64,000 bases of DNA from Candidatus Rifleibacteriota bacterium (GTDB lineage Bacteria > Muiribacteriota > Ozemobacteria > Ozemobacterales > Ozemobacteraceae), in the NCBI GenBank assembly GCA_015232575.1, contig JADFZL010000007.1:188277-252276 (forward strand), given 5' to 3'. A program made the translations under genes and the position numbers. This document shows, in pieces, positions 54,333 through 64,000 of the stretch; the stretch's first letter is position 1, and each line of letters begins with the position of its first letter. The notes below the pieces were generated by a model. That model saw only the letters and a list, made by a program, of their open reading frames with translations, was not told where the DNA came from and searched no databases.

Positions 54333-54923
54333 ATGAATCAAGGAGCTCGCATTATTCAGGTATACCAGGTTCAGGCAAAAGCCGAAGACTACCGCGTGGT
54401 TGCTGTTCTTGAATCACATGCAGAAGCAGAAGAGGCTGTAAAAAGCCTTCAGAAAAATGGAATAGATCTGAAAAAATGTTCAATTGTGGGAAAAGAAAAC
54501 CTAACCGGAGAACATGTAACTGGTTACTATTTTTCGGGTGATAGAATCTCCTATTGGGGAAAACTTGGAGCATTCTGGGGAGGCCTCTGGGGATTGGTCG
54601 GAGGGTCAGGATATTTTCTAATCCCTGGAGTCGGGGCGGTTTTAGTCGCCGGAAGTCTTGTCGCAGCCATTGTTGGTGCTTTGGAAGGTGCAGTAGTGGT
54701 GGGTGGATTAAGCGCTTTGGGAGCAGGATTCTACAATATCGGAATTCCCAAAGATTCAGTTGTAGAGTATGAGACAGCTGTTAAAGGGGATCGATTCGTT
54801 GTCGTTGTTCACGGTAATTCCGCAGAAGTATCTAAAGCGAAAGGCATTCTGGAATCAGTGGCGGTAGATGAAAATAATGTACAAACCGTTCAGGTAGGGC
54901 CATTACCCATCAAAATCCTTTGA
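54333..54923 (+). CDS. General stress protein-like protein with glycine-rich membrane segment
   Basis: 196 aa from ATG 54333 with AGGAG upstream. N-terminal ferredoxin-like part resembling the YflT/general stress domain: RVVAVLESHAEAEEAVKSLQ and GIDLKKCSIVGKE. The middle (about 75-140) is hydrophobic and glycine-rich (LGAFWGGLWGLVGGSGYFLI, GAVLVAGSLVAAIVGALEGA), like a DUF1269-type membrane hairpin. The C-terminus returns to an alpha/beta strand (DRFVVVVHGNSAEVSKAKGI). Function unknown; next to the PRC-barrel gene, an envelope or stress role is inferred. Confidence 0.78.
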   Translation: MNQGARIIQVYQVQAKAEDYRVVAVLESHAEAEEAVKSLQKNGIDLKKCSIVGKENLTGEHVTGYYFSGDRISYWGKLGAFWGGLWGLVGGSGYFLIPGVGAVLVAGSLVAAIVGALEGAVVVGGLSALGAGFYNIGIPKDSVVEYETAVKGDRFVVVVHGNSAEVSKAKGILESVAVDENNVQTVQVGPLPIKIL

Positions 54924-54968
54924 AATACTCGTCAGTAAAACTAACTCTGAATAAGGTATGCACACCCG

Positions 54969-54993
54969 AAAGTAGTCATTTATGACTACTTTT
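54969..54993 (+). terminator. Probable terminator
   Basis: AAAGTAGTCA, loop TTTA, TGACTACTTT then T and a T-rich stretch; 45 nt after the stress-protein gene. Confidence 0.6.
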
Positions 54994-55149
54994 ATGGTTT
55001 TATAGCAGGATTTTCAACTTATTCGGTTTAGTGGTAGTTATAACCTATCGATAACGGAAAAGCAGTTTTCATTTGAAAATCTGTTTCTTCATCAGGAATT
55101 AGAAGGGGGATCAATGTTTACTATTGTAAATTTTATCAGGAGGAAAAAA

Positions 55150-55794
55150 ATGAAAAAAAGTTTAATGGGAGTCCTTGTGTTAATGGTGGTTCTAATAGCT
55201 TTTACAGCTGTTTGTGATGTTGTCTGGGCGCTCAAGAACGTATGCCCCGAATGCGGTAAAATGGTTAAAGACATGGAACTTACCAGTTGTCCAAACTGTG
55301 GGAAAATTGTCAATAAATGTCTTGTATGCGGGCAAGTGAACCAGATTAAAAACGATCATTGCGAAAAATGCAGTGCCAGCCTGGCCGAATCAAGAGTTTC
55401 CCGGACAATCAGCAAAGAAGTAAGAGATGATCTCAGGCTTGGGGAATCAGACAGAGCTAAAATTGATGTTGAACTTGCACAGATCGAACAAAAAGTTATA
55501 ACTGAAGGAATCAATCCGGAATTGGCTTCAAGACAAGTTGAACTGCTTATCCTGATGGGATGGTGGTCACTTGCAAATAGCACTGCAAAAACATTTTTAT
55601 CAGAATTTCCGAATGCCGATCAAAGTACCCGCATGTCTGCCTGTCGGGTAATAGCATTGAGGAATCTGGGTTTTCTGGCACTTGAAGGCAATCGCAATAC
55701 CATTGCCGCTGAGTATTTGAAAGCTGCATTAGCAATTGATCCGAAAGATGCAAAATCTCAAAACCTTCTTGAAATGGCTAACGAAGCCAAGTAA
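55150..55794 (+). CDS. Secreted or membrane zinc-ribbon protein with TPR-like C-terminus
   Basis: 214 aa from ATG 55150, AGGAGG 5 nt upstream. N-terminal hydrophobic segment (SLMGVLVLMVVLIAFTAVCD). Then three CxxC knuckle pairs: CPECGK, CPNCGK and KCLVCGQ with DHCEKCSAS, i.e. two double zinc ribbons in 45 residues. The rest is helical and TPR-like (LASRQVELLILMGWWSLANS, AEYLKAALAIDPKDAKSQN). Function unknown. Same direction as, and close to, the next gene. Confidence 0.75.
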   Translation: MKKSLMGVLVLMVVLIAFTAVCDVVWALKNVCPECGKMVKDMELTSCPNCGKIVNKCLVCGQVNQIKNDHCEKCSASLAESRVSRTISKEVRDDLRLGESDRAKIDVELAQIEQKVITEGINPELASRQVELLILMGWWSLANSTAKTFLSEFPNADQSTRMSACRVIALRNLGFLALEGNRNTIAAEYLKAALAIDPKDAKSQNLLEMANEAK

Positions 55795-55833
55795 GAATCG
55801 CAATATAAAAATAGTAAATCAGAGGAGAAATAA

Positions 55834-56370
55834 ATGAAATTTATATTTAAAAGCTTTTGCTGGAAATATCTCGCAACAATTCTTGTTTTTTCATTACTTC
55901 ATTGTCCTTTGCTGGAAGCAGCAAAAATCGTTATTCCGAAAGGAACATTAGTACGGATAAAACTTGGGGAAACCTTGACCACGGAAAGAACCAAGGAGGG
56001 AAAATCAATAAGCTTTACAGTTGCAACTGCAGTTCGTATCGGAAAAAGAAAGGTTATTGAAAAGGGAGCTTCAGTTGATGCATTTGTTTCAGAAGTTCGC
56101 CACCCTCAGAGATTTGGACGAAATGCGAGTTTGAAAATTAAATTTGTTTCTGTTCAAAGCACGAAAAACAGGGAAATTCCCGTAGAACTCGGCGAACACG
56201 CTGCAAAAACCAATGAACAAATGGGAATGGCTGCCGGAGCAGCTGTCGGCGGAGCTCTTATTCTTGGTCCAGTAGGACTGCTGGCAGGTTTATTCGTTAA
56301 AGGAAAAAATGTTCACATTCCGGCTGGTACAATACTTCACGTTGAAGTATCAGAAGATACAGGGTTTTAA
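55834..56370 (+). CDS. Secreted protein with glycine-zipper segment
   Basis: 178 aa with GAGGAG before the ATG. Signal peptide (LATILVFSLLHCPLLEAA). Residues about 30-115 are beta-rich (PKGTLVRIKLGETLTTE, VIEKGASVDAFVSEVRHPQR). Around 125-150 lies GMAAGAAVGGALILGPVGLL, a glycine-zipper-like membrane insertion segment. It ends with HIPAGTILHVEVSED, a strand repeating the 'PKGTLVRI' theme. Not a named family to me; envelope location inferred. Confidence 0.7.
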   Translation: MKFIFKSFCWKYLATILVFSLLHCPLLEAAKIVIPKGTLVRIKLGETLTTERTKEGKSISFTVATAVRIGKRKVIEKGASVDAFVSEVRHPQRFGRNASLKIKFVSVQSTKNREIPVELGEHAAKTNEQMGMAAGAAVGGALILGPVGLLAGLFVKGKNVHIPAGTILHVEVSEDTGF

Positions 56371-56624
56371 ATTGATGTTTGCAACCTCCATAAAAATCTG
56401 AAATGACAATTTAATATTTGGTTGTGTGAGAGAAGATATTTCAATGTGAAATTCCGTATTATTCCGCGTTCATCCGTGGTTAAAAATCAGTTTCGATTGC
56501 TTTTCGGTTAAACGCTCATACAACCAATATTTTTTTATTCACAGTTTGCAAATATTTATAAACCCACCTGCGCAGAAATGTTTCTGTGTGCATTTTTATA
56601 AAACAATAAGGAAGGTCTGTTTTC
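56371..56624. repeat. Spacer with repeat R5
   Basis: No gene. 56453-56490 (ATTCCGTATTATTCCGCG, CATCCGTGGTTAAAAATCAG) is the inverted form of R5 at 31111-31143 (AACCACGGAATACACGGAA). The ribosome binding site AAGGAAGG of the next gene is at about 56609-56616. Confidence 0.6.
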
Positions 56625-59600
56625 ATGAGGGAATTTAAAACCTGGTCATACTATTTTGTATGGACGCTTATAATGAGCTTTTTTTTAATAACCGGCTGCC
56701 GGGGATGCAGAGAGGATAGCGGGCAATTCGCCGAACAGGGCGCATTGCCTGCTGCTCTTACTGTGACTTCAACAAATCCTGAAAGTGGCGAGTCTGATGT
56801 TGCTGTAAACAAAAAGATTTCTGTAACCTTCAGTGAAGAAATGGCTCCTTCAACGATCAGCTCAGCAACCTTCAGACTTGCATCATCCGATGGAATAACT
56901 GTTGCAGGAACACTTTCATACGCTGGCTTGAGTGCTGTTTTCGCGCCGTCAGGCGATCTTGCGGTAAATACCGTCTATTCCGCTACGGTAACAACTGGTG
57001 CAAAAGGATTAGCAGGAAACTCACTGTCTACAGATTTTACCTGGAGTTTCACAACCGGATCTGCTCCGGATACTGTTGCGCCAACCGTTGTTTCCACTGA
57101 TCCGGAGGATCATGCTGTAGATGTTGCTGTTAATATGAAAATCACGGTTCCGTTCAGTAAAGCCATGGATCCTTTAACTGTGAATTCAACGACCTTTACC
57201 CTCGTGGAATCCAATGACGCACAAGTTGCCAATCTGCTGGAAAATCCAAAAAACTTTTCATTGGCAGGTTCTGCCGGACAAGCCATTCAAGGTACTGTAG
57301 TCTGTGTTGGCTGGGTCGCAGTTTTTACCCCGGCAAAGAATCTATCTCTTAACACTCGATATATTGCCATGTTAAGCACTGGAGTCAAAGACCTTGCTGG
57401 CAATGCTCTTGCAGAAAATTACATCTGGAGCTTTACTGCTATAGCTCCCGACCCTGTACCGCCTACCGTAGCTTTTACCGATCCTGCAAATGGCGATATA
57501 GACGTTGCAATAAACAAGAAAATCGCTGTCACCTTCAGTAAGGCAATTGATCCATTAACCATAAATCCAAAGACCGTCTTCATTGATGGCGTCTCTGGAA
57601 CAGTCTTATACGACGCGGTAACAAAAATAGCGACATTTAAATCAAACACCGATCTTTCAATCAAAACCGCTTACATCATAACAGTTACCACTGGCGTAAA
57701 AGATCTTGCAGGCAATGCAATGGCAGCTAATTTCACCTCTCCATTTACAACTGGTGTAGCGAGGGATATCACAGCGCCCACTGTCTCTTCAACAGACCCG
57801 GTAGAGAATGAAACAAACGTTGCTGTAAACAAGAAAATTTCGGTTCCATTCTCTGAAAGCATGAATCCGTTGACAATAAATAACAGCAATTTCTACGTTA
57901 CCGATCCTAATGGAGCGAAAGTTGTCGGTACAGTCAGTTATGCCGGCCTGGTAGCAATCTTTAAACCAGTTAGCAACTTTGCGTTTAATACCAGATACTC
58001 TGCTGTTATTACCACAGGTGCCAAAGACCTTGCAGGGAATGGACTGGCAGGTAATTACAACTGGAGCTTTACTACCGGCAGTCTTGCGGATATCATCGCG
58101 CCGACCGTTGTTACGACTTCCACAATTCCAACAGATGGAGCCACAAATGTACCTGTAAATATAAAACTTTCTGTGGCATTCAGCGAGGGAATGAATCCAT
58201 TAACCATGAATCTTTCAAACATCTACCTGAAAGGACCTGGCGGAACAACTGTAACTGGAACTGTCACATATCTGGGTGTTACGGCTATTTTCACACCTGC
58301 AGCTAATCTTGCATTCAACGCAACTTACACCGGAACAGTTACCACAGGTGCAAAAGATCTGGCTGGAAATACAATGGCAGCCAATTATAACTGGAGCTTT
58401 GTTACCGGTGCTACTCCGGATACTACGCGCCCTTCTGTTGTATCAACCGATCCTTTAACCGGCAGTAAAAATGTTGCTGTCAGTAAGAAGTTATCAGTAA
58501 CCTTCAGTGAAGCAATGAATCCATTAACAGTTAGTCCAACAACCTTCACTCTGGCTAGAGCTGATGGAACTTCAGTAACAGGTACTGTAAGCCTTCTTGC
58601 CAGGATAGCAACTTTTACACCGACAGTCAGTCTGATTTCCAATGCAACTTATACTGCAACGATCACCACAGGTGCAAAAGATCTCGCTGGAAACACAATT
58701 GCAGCTAATTACACCTGGACCTTTGTCGCTGGTGTCGCTCCCGACACAGTTTTACCATCGGTGACTTCCACAGACCCGTCTAACAGTGAAAAAAATGTGG
58801 CAGTCAATAAGAAAATAGCCGTTACATTCAGCGAAGTAATGAGCTCAGCAACGGTTAATCTGACAAACTATACATTATCAGATTCTTCCGGAACTGCTGT
58901 TGCAGGAACGGTAAGTTATGTAGGACTTATTGCAAACTTCAACCCTGCAAGCAATCTAGCATTCAACAGCACTTATACAGCAATGATCAAAACAGGCGTT
59001 AAAGATCTGGCTGGAAATGCTCTGGCAGCCAATTACACCTGGAGTTTTTCAACCGGAGTTGCGCCAGATACTACCTTACCTACAGTTACATCAACTGACC
59101 CGGTTAACGCCGAGACAAACGTCGCTGTTAACAAGAAAATCGCAGTCACATTCAGCGAAGGAATGGATTCTGCAACAATTAATTCATCAACATTTACCGT
59201 CGCTGGACCTGGTGGAACACTTGTCGCAGGAACTGTTACCAATGTTGGTGTGGTAGCGTACTTTACCCCTTCCAGTAACCTTCCATTCAACAGTACTTAT
59301 ACGGCAACTATCACTACTGGTGCAAAAGATCTGGCTGGAAATGCACTTGGATCAAATTACACGTGGACATTTTCTACAGGTGTGGCTCCTGATACAACAG
59401 CACCTGTCGTGGCTGCTGCCGATCCTCTTCTCGCAGCAACAGTTGTTGTCACTAACAAGAAACTCTCTGCAACTTTCAGCGAAGGTATGGATGCAGCAAC
59501 GATTAATTCAACAACCTTTGTTGTTACTGGACCCGGCGGAGTTGCTGTAGCAGGCACCGTCAACTATTCCGGACTGACCGCAATTTTTACACCAAATGCA

Positions 59601-62600
59601 GACCTGGCGTTCCTCAGTACTTACACTGCCAAAATTACCACAGGTGCAAAAGATTTGGCTGGGAATGCTCTTGCAGCAGACTATATCTGGAGTTTCACAA
59701 CCGGTGCGGCTCCTGATACTACACGACCGACGGTTGCTTCTTCAAGCCCTGCAAATGCCGAGAGATACGTATCTATAAGAAAAAAACTCTCAGCAGTATT
59801 CAATGAAGGAATGGACGTCACAACGATTAATTCAACAACCTTCAGTGTAACTGGGCCCGGCGGAACAGCTGTAACAGGAACAGTTGCCTGTGTAGGCACG
59901 ATCGCAACTTTTTCCCCAACAATCAATCTGGCACTTAATTCAACTTATACTGCCACGATTAACACTTCAGTTAAGGATCTTGCCGGTAATGCACTTGCGG
60001 CAAATTATATCTGGAGTTTCAGTACCGACGCACCTCTGGACATTATACCGCCTGTGGTGTCTTCTTCCGACCCTTCCAATGGCGAAAAAGATGTTGCACT
60101 CAATAAGAAAATCGCAGTAACTTTCAGTGAAAGCATGGCTTCTGCAACGATTAATTCAACAAACTTTACTATCACAGGACCCGGCGGAATAGCTGTAACT
60201 GGCGCAGTAAATTATGTTGGTATGGTTGCAAACTTTACACCCACAGGAAATCTTACAGCTAATGCTACCTATACCGGCACAATTACAACTGGAGTTAAGG
60301 ATGTTGCAGGCAATGCGCTTGCGGCAAATTATACCTGGACCTTTATCACTGGTGCCGCTGCTGATACAACAGCTCCGACGGTTGCTTCTATAGACCCGGT
60401 TGATGCTGAAAAAGAAGTGGCAGTAAACAAGAAGATTTCAGTAACTTTCAGCGAAAGTATGGACTCTGCCACAATAAGTTCAGCTAGCTTTAAAGTAGCT
60501 GATGCAGGAGGAGTTCCCGTAGCAGGAACAGTAACCTTTGCCGGCATGATTGCTAACTTTACACCGACAAGTGTACTGGCTTTTAATGCTACCTTTACTG
60601 TTACTGTAACCACAGGGGTAAAAGACCTGGCTGAGAATGCGCTTGCGGCAAATTACACATCGACCTTTACCACTGGTGCCGCTCCCGATACAACAGCACC
60701 GACGGTTGCTTCTACAGATCCGGCTAATGCTGAAAAAGAGGTTGCAGTCAACAAGAAAATAGCTGCTCCATTCAGTGAAAGTATGGATTCTGAAACGATT
60801 AATCCAACAACTTTCAAATTGACAGGACCTGGTGGAACACCTGTTGCAGGTACAGTTACGTATGTTGGTCAGATTGCGAACTTTGCACCTTTAGCCAATC
60901 TAAGTTTTAACGCCACTTACACTGCTCTTATCAGCACAGGCGTGTGTGATCTGGCAGGCAACGAGATGGAGACTGCCTATACATGGAGTTTCACAACAGG
61001 CGCAGCGCCAGATACTACACCACCGACAGTCTCTTCTACAGATCCTGTTAATAATGAAACTGATGTTGCGGTAAACAAAAAAATCGCCGCAGTTTTCAGT
61101 GAAGGTATGGACTCTGCAACGATTAATCAGGCAAACTTCAAATTGACAGGACCTGGTGGATCATCAGTCTCTGGATTGGTGAATTATGTGGGAATGATTG
61201 CAAACTTTACACCCACAGCCAATCTTGCATTTAACACCACTTACACTGCCAGAATTGCGACAGGCGCTAAAGATCTTGCAGGCAATGCGATTGCGGCAAG
61301 TTACTCGTGGAGTTTCACAACCGGTAATGCTCCAGATACTACAAAGCCTACAGTTGCTTCTACAGACCCGGCTAATGCTGAAAAAGATGTTGCGGTAAAC
61401 AAGAAAATCTCAGCAACATTCAGCGAAGGTATGGACTCGGCAACGATTAACCAGACAACCTTCAAGCTGAAGGGCCCTGGCGGAACTACTGTGACAGGTA
61501 CGGTAACCAATGTTGGAATGATTGCAAACTTTACACCAGCAGCCAATCTGGCTTTCAATTCAACTTATACAGCCTCAATAGCCACAGGTGCGAAAGATCT
61601 TGCAGGGAATACGATTGCGGCAAGTTACTCGTGGAACTTTACTACCGGTGCCGCTCCTGACACCACTCCTCCAACAGTAATTTCCACCGACCCTGCCAGC
61701 GGTGCAGTAGATGTTCCGGTAAACAAGAAAATCTCTGCTCCTTTCAGCGAAGGTATGGATTCATCTACTATTAACCAGACAACCTTCAAGATGAAAGGAC
61801 CTGGCGGAATATCTATCCCTGGCACGGTGAGTTATGCCGGCATGATTGCAAACTTTGCGCCCACAGCCAACTATGCATTCAACGCCACTTATACAGTCAC
61901 TATAACCACCGGCGCGAAGGATCTCGCCGGTAACCCCCTGGGGGCTGACTACGTCTGGAGCTTCACCACTGGTGACGCTCCGGATACTACACGGCCGACG
62001 GTTGCTTCAACAGACCCGGCTAATAAAGAAGGTGATGTTGCGGTTAACAAGAAGATTGCTGTTTCCTTCAGCGAAGGAATGGATTCTTCAACAATTAACC
62101 AGACAACATTCAAATTAGCGGGTCCCGGCGGAACATCTGTATCGGGAACTGTGAGTTATGCCGGAACGATTGCTAACTTTACCCCGTTGAGCAACTTGGC
62201 TTTCAATGCAACTTATACTGCCAACATTGCCACCGGCGCAAAGGATCTGTCAGGCAATTCAATTGCAGCTAGTTATACATGGACCTTCCTGACAGGTGCT
62301 GCACCTGATACAACAGCGCCTGTGGTGGTTTCTGCAGACCCTGCGAAGAATGAAATTGAAGTTGCTGTTAACAAGAAAATTGCAGTTACTTTCAGCGAAA
62401 GTATGGACACTGCAACTATCAACCTGACAACATTCAAATTAACAGGACCCGGCGGAACATCTGTAACAGGAACGGTCAGTTATGCTGGCTTGATTGCAAA
62501 CTTTACACCCACGACCAATCTTGCTTTCAATGCAACTTATACTGCCGTTGTTGCTACCGGTGTGAAGGACCTTGCAGGTAACACCCTTACGGCAAGTTAC

Positions 62601-64000
62601 TCCTGGAGTTTCACCACCGGTGCTGCTCCGGATACTACACGCCCGACAGTGGCTTCTACAGACCCTGCGAATAATGAAATAGCAGTTGCTGTTAACAAGA
62701 AAATCGCAGCAACCTTCAGCGAAGGAATGGATTCTTCAACAATTAATCAGACAACATTCAAGCTGACGGGTCCTGGCGGTACATCTGTAACAGGAACGGT
62801 TAGTTATGCTGGCTTGATTGCAAACTTTACACCCACAACCAATCTGGCATTCAATGCAACTTATACTGCCAACATTGCCACCGGAGCAAAGGATCTGTCA
62901 GGCAATGCGATTGCGGCCAGTTATACATGGACCTTTCTGACGGGTGCTGCCCCAGATACTACAGCGCCTCTGGTAGTTTCTGCAGATCCTGCGAATAATG
63001 AAAAAGAAGTTGCTGTTAACAAGAAAATTGCAGTTACTTTCAGCGAAGGTATGGACTCTGCGACTATCAACCTGACAACACTCAAGTTAACAGGTCCCGG
63101 CGGAACCTCTGTAACAGGAACGGTTAGTTATGCCGGCTTGATTGCCAACTTTACACCCACAACCAATCTGGCATTCAATGCAACTTATACTGCGGTTGTT
63201 GCTACTGGCGCGAAGGACCTTGCAGGGAACGCTCTTACAGCAAGTTACACATGGAGTTTCACCACCGGTGCCGCTCCAGATACTACTCCACCGACTGTTA
63301 CTGCTAAAGCGCCGTTGAACAATGAAAGAAATGTATCAATCAGCAGCAAAATAGTTGCATCATTCAGCGAAGGCATGGACTCCCTGACGATTAATCCGAC
63401 AACATTCAGTTTGACTGGACCCGGCGGAATATCTGTGTCAGGCACGGTCAATTATGCTGGTTTGACAGCAACGTTCACACCCTCGGTTAATCTGGCTTAC
63501 AATGCCACTTATACAGCTGTCATAGCTACTGGAGCAAAAGATCTCGCTGGCAACAAGCTTGCTGCAAGCTTCAGCTGGAGCTTTACAACTGGCGCAGTAC
63601 CTGATACCACACCGCCGACGGTGGTTTATGTTGCCCCGGCAAGTGGTGCAATTGAAGTAGCTGTAAACAGAAAGCCCGTTGCGTCCTTTAGTGAAGACAT
63701 GGACCCGGCAACGATAAACCAGACGACCTTTAAAATGATTGCATCTGATGGAACGAATGTTATCGGGTCGGTGACCTATTCAGCTTCTGTTGCAACGTTT
63801 ACTCCCACAAATAATCTGGCTTTCAATTCTTCCTATACTGTTATCATATCAAGCGGTGCAAAGGATCTGGCTGGAAATCGATTAACAGCGAGTTATTCAT
63901 GGACATTTGTTACGGCTGTCAGGCCAACAGTAGTTTCAACAAATCCTGCCAGTAACGCAACAGACGTTCCAATTAACAAAAAACTTCTTGTGACATTCAG
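56625..64000 (+). CDS. Giant lipoprotein made of tandem Ig-like (Big_5/SbsA-type) repeats (3' end outside window)
   Basis: At least 2458 codons; the frame stays open to the window end. Signal peptide (YYFVWTLIMSFFLITGC) with Cys at residue 25, so lipid-anchored. The rest is repeats of about 108 residues (324 bp) with the pattern PTVxSTDPANxExxVAVNKK, ITFSEGMDSATINxTTF, LTGPGG, GTVxYxGxxAxFTP, LAFNxTYTATxxTGAKDLAG and YTWSFTTGxAPDTT. Twenty-two units start within the window and a twenty-third begins near 63965. Big_5 domains form extended rods for surface adhesion or as spacers. Where the stalk ends, and whether a C-terminal catalytic or anchoring domain exists, is unseen. Confidence 0.9.
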   Translation, partial: MREFKTWSYYFVWTLIMSFFLITGCRGCREDSGQFAEQGALPAALTVTSTNPESGESDVAVNKKISVTFSEEMAPSTISSATFRLASSDGITVAGTLSYAGLSAVFAPSGDLAVNTVYSATVTTGAKGLAGNSLSTDFTWSFTTGSAPDTVAPTVVSTDPEDHAVDVAVNMKITVPFSKAMDPLTVNSTTFTLVESNDAQVANLLENPKNFSLAGSAGQAIQGTVVCVGWVAVFTPAKNLSLNTRYIAMLSTGVKDLAGNALAENYIWSFTAIAPDPVPPTVAFTDPANGDIDVAINKKIAVTFSKAIDPLTINPKTVFIDGVSGTVLYDAVTKIATFKSNTDLSIKTAYIITVTTGVKDLAGNAMAANFTSPFTTGVARDITAPTVSSTDPVENETNVAVNKKISVPFSESMNPLTINNSNFYVTDPNGAKVVGTVSYAGLVAIFKPVSNFAFNTRYSAVITTGAKDLAGNGLAGNYNWSFTTGSLADIIAPTVVTTSTIPTDGATNVPVNIKLSVAFSEGMNPLTMNLSNIYLKGPGGTTVTGTVTYLGVTAIFTPAANLAFNATYTGTVTTGAKDLAGNTMAANYNWSFVTGATPDTTRPSVVSTDPLTGSKNVAVSKKLSVTFSEAMNPLTVSPTTFTLARADGTSVTGTVSLLARIATFTPTVSLISNATYTATITTGAKDLAGNTIAANYTWTFVAGVAPDTVLPSVTSTDPSNSEKNVAVNKKIAVTFSEVMSSATVNLTNYTLSDSSGTAVAGTVSYVGLIANFNPASNLAFNSTYTAMIKTGVKDLAGNALAANYTWSFSTGVAPDTTLPTVTSTDPVNAETNVAVNKKIAVTFSEGMDSATINSSTFTVAGPGGTLVAGTVTNVGVVAYFTPSSNLPFNSTYTATITTGAKDLAGNALGSNYTWTFSTGVAPDTTAPVVAAADPLLAATVVVTNKKLSATFSEGMDAATINSTTFVVTGPGGVAVAGTVNYSGLTAIFTPNADLAFLSTYTAKITTGAKDLAGNALAADYIWSFTTGAAPDTTRPTVASSSPANAERYVSIRKKLSAVFNEGMDVTTINSTTFSVTGPGGTAVTGTVACVGTIATFSPTINLALNSTYTATINTSVKDLAGNALAANYIWSFSTDAPLDIIPPVVSSSDPSNGEKDVALNKKIAVTFSESMASATINSTNFTITGPGGIAVTGAVNYVGMVANFTPTGNLTANATYTGTITTGVKDVAGNALAANYTWTFITGAAADTTAPTVASIDPVDAEKEVAVNKKISVTFSESMDSATISSASFKVADAGGVPVAGTVTFAGMIANFTPTSVLAFNATFTVTVTTGVKDLAENALAANYTSTFTTGAAPDTTAPTVASTDPANAEKEVAVNKKIAAPFSESMDSETINPTTFKLTGPGGTPVAGTVTYVGQIANFAPLANLSFNATYTALISTGVCDLAGNEMETAYTWSFTTGAAPDTTPPTVSSTDPVNNETDVAVNKKIAAVFSEGMDSATINQANFKLTGPGGSSVSGLVNYVGMIANFTPTANLAFNTTYTARIATGAKDLAGNAIAASYSWSFTTGNAPDTTKPTVASTDPANAEKDVAVNKKISATFSEGMDSATINQTTFKLKGPGGTTVTGTVTNVGMIANFTPAANLAFNSTYTASIATGAKDLAGNTIAASYSWNFTTGAAPDTTPPTVISTDPASGAVDVPVNKKISAPFSEGMDSSTINQTTFKMKGPGGISIPGTVSYAGMIANFAPTANYAFNATYTVTITTGAKDLAGNPLGADYVWSFTTGDAPDTTRPTVASTDPANKEGDVAVNKKIAVSFSEGMDSSTINQTTFKLAGPGGTSVSGTVSYAGTIANFTPLSNLAFNATYTANIATGAKDLSGNSIAASYTWTFLTGAAPDTTAPVVVSADPAKNEIEVAVNKKIAVTFSESMDTATINLTTFKLTGPGGTSVTGTVSYAGLIANFTPTTNLAFNATYTAVVATGVKDLAGNTLTASYSWSFTTGAAPDTTRPTVASTDPANNEIAVAVNKKIAATFSEGMDSSTINQTTFKLTGPGGTSVTGTVSYAGLIANFTPTTNLAFNATYTANIATGAKDLSGNAIAASYTWTFLTGAAPDTTAPLVVSADPANNEKEVAVNKKIAVTFSEGMDSATINLTTLKLTGPGGTSVTGTVSYAGLIANFTPTTNLAFNATYTAVVATGAKDLAGNALTASYTWSFTTGAAPDTTPPTVTAKAPLNNERNVSISSKIVASFSEGMDSLTINPTTFSLTGPGGISVSGTVNYAGLTATFTPSVNLAYNATYTAVIATGAKDLAGNKLAASFSWSFTTGAVPDTTPPTVVYVAPASGAIEVAVNRKPVASFSEDMDPATINQTTFKMIASDGTNVIGSVTYSASVATFTPTNNLAFNSSYTVIISSGAKDLAGNRLTASYSWTFVTAVRPTVVSTNPASNATDVPINKKLLVTF
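56785..64000 (+). repeat. 324-bp tandem repeats; 648-bp higher-order duplication at 62037-63332
   Basis: Unit starts (GTTGCTGTAAAC-type codons) fall near 56801, 57122, 57505, 57821, 58150 and so on. From 61063 the spacing is essentially exactly 324 bp. The pair 62037-62684 is repeated as 62685-63332: odd units share ANIATGAKDLSGN and TWTFLTGAAPDTTAP, even units share STINLTT-like TATINLTT, AVVATG and WSFTTGAAPDTT. Unit identity rises towards the 3' side, which suggests recent expansion. Confidence 0.85.

Noticed and set aside
57419..63451. Minus-strand frames of 66-94 codons in the Ig-repeat region
   Set aside because: They are recurring antisense shadows of the repeat units, one per unit, without ribosome binding sites.
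1..64000. tRNA, rRNA, insertion sequence or phage genes
   Set aside because: No cloverleaf-like or rRNA-like stretch, transposase or integrase motif was seen on reading both strands. A tool search could still find a missed small RNA.

Overview
The window reads as a chromosomal segment of a free-living, motile diderm bacterium with moderately low G+C. Supporting signs are an OmpA-type outer-membrane protein, lipobox lipoproteins, MurJ, two methyl-accepting chemotaxis receptors, CheR and abundant two-component, Ser/Thr-kinase and cyclase signalling. No rRNA, tRNA, phage or transposase gene was seen. The phylum cannot be fixed from the sequence. A poorly sampled, signalling-rich lineage such as Riflebacteria is only a guess. 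Spacers are rich in dispersed palindromic repeats.

Layout. 1-1.6 kb: end of a DnaB-type helicase. 1.8-6.3 kb: lipoprotein, histidine phosphatase, secreted coiled-coil protein. 6.4-10.7 kb: envelope-signalling block of ECF sigma factor, zinc-motif/FecR membrane protein (probable anti-sigma), FecR lipoprotein and CHASE2 adenylate/guanylate cyclase. 10.8-18.9 kb: methyltransferase, chemoreceptor, a tandem array of structured repeats, a giant hybrid histidine kinase and CheR. 18.9-23.4 kb: overlapping nagA-murJ-membrane glycosyltransferase-like operon. 23.5-31.1 kb: TPR-transglutaminase, tandem-Cache chemoreceptor, cysteine desulfidase family protein, and a secreted zinc phospholipase/nuclease fused to a ComEA-like helix-hairpin-helix domain. 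31.4-37.7 kb: acetyltransferase, membrane PAS/GAF sensor, and a PP2C phosphatase-TPR-Ser/Thr kinase operon. 37.8-46 kb: envelope proteins (DUF4105-like, YHS-like, lipoprotein, PerM/AI-2E transporter, OmpA, a barrel protein, BON). 46.5-49.4 kb: NarX/NarL-like pair plus an orphan receiver. 49.5-56.4 kb: alcohol dehydrogenase, unknown protein, catabolic acetolactate synthase, then PRC-barrel, stress-type, zinc-ribbon and glycine-zipper proteins. 56.6 kb to the end: a giant lipoprotein of about 108-residue Ig-like repeats, running out of the window.

The most interesting non-coding signal is a modular hairpin element found just upstream of four genes (starts 1803, 8019, 8791 and 13917), always in the gene's orientation and next to or just before the ribosome binding site. 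Between copies the stem sequences differ but base pairing is kept (hairpin I: four versions; hairpin II: three), which argues for selection on RNA structure. The copy before the hybrid kinase is expanded into an 87-bp tandem array. A second candidate regulatory RNA masks the ribosome binding site of the YHS-like gene at 39.0 kb.
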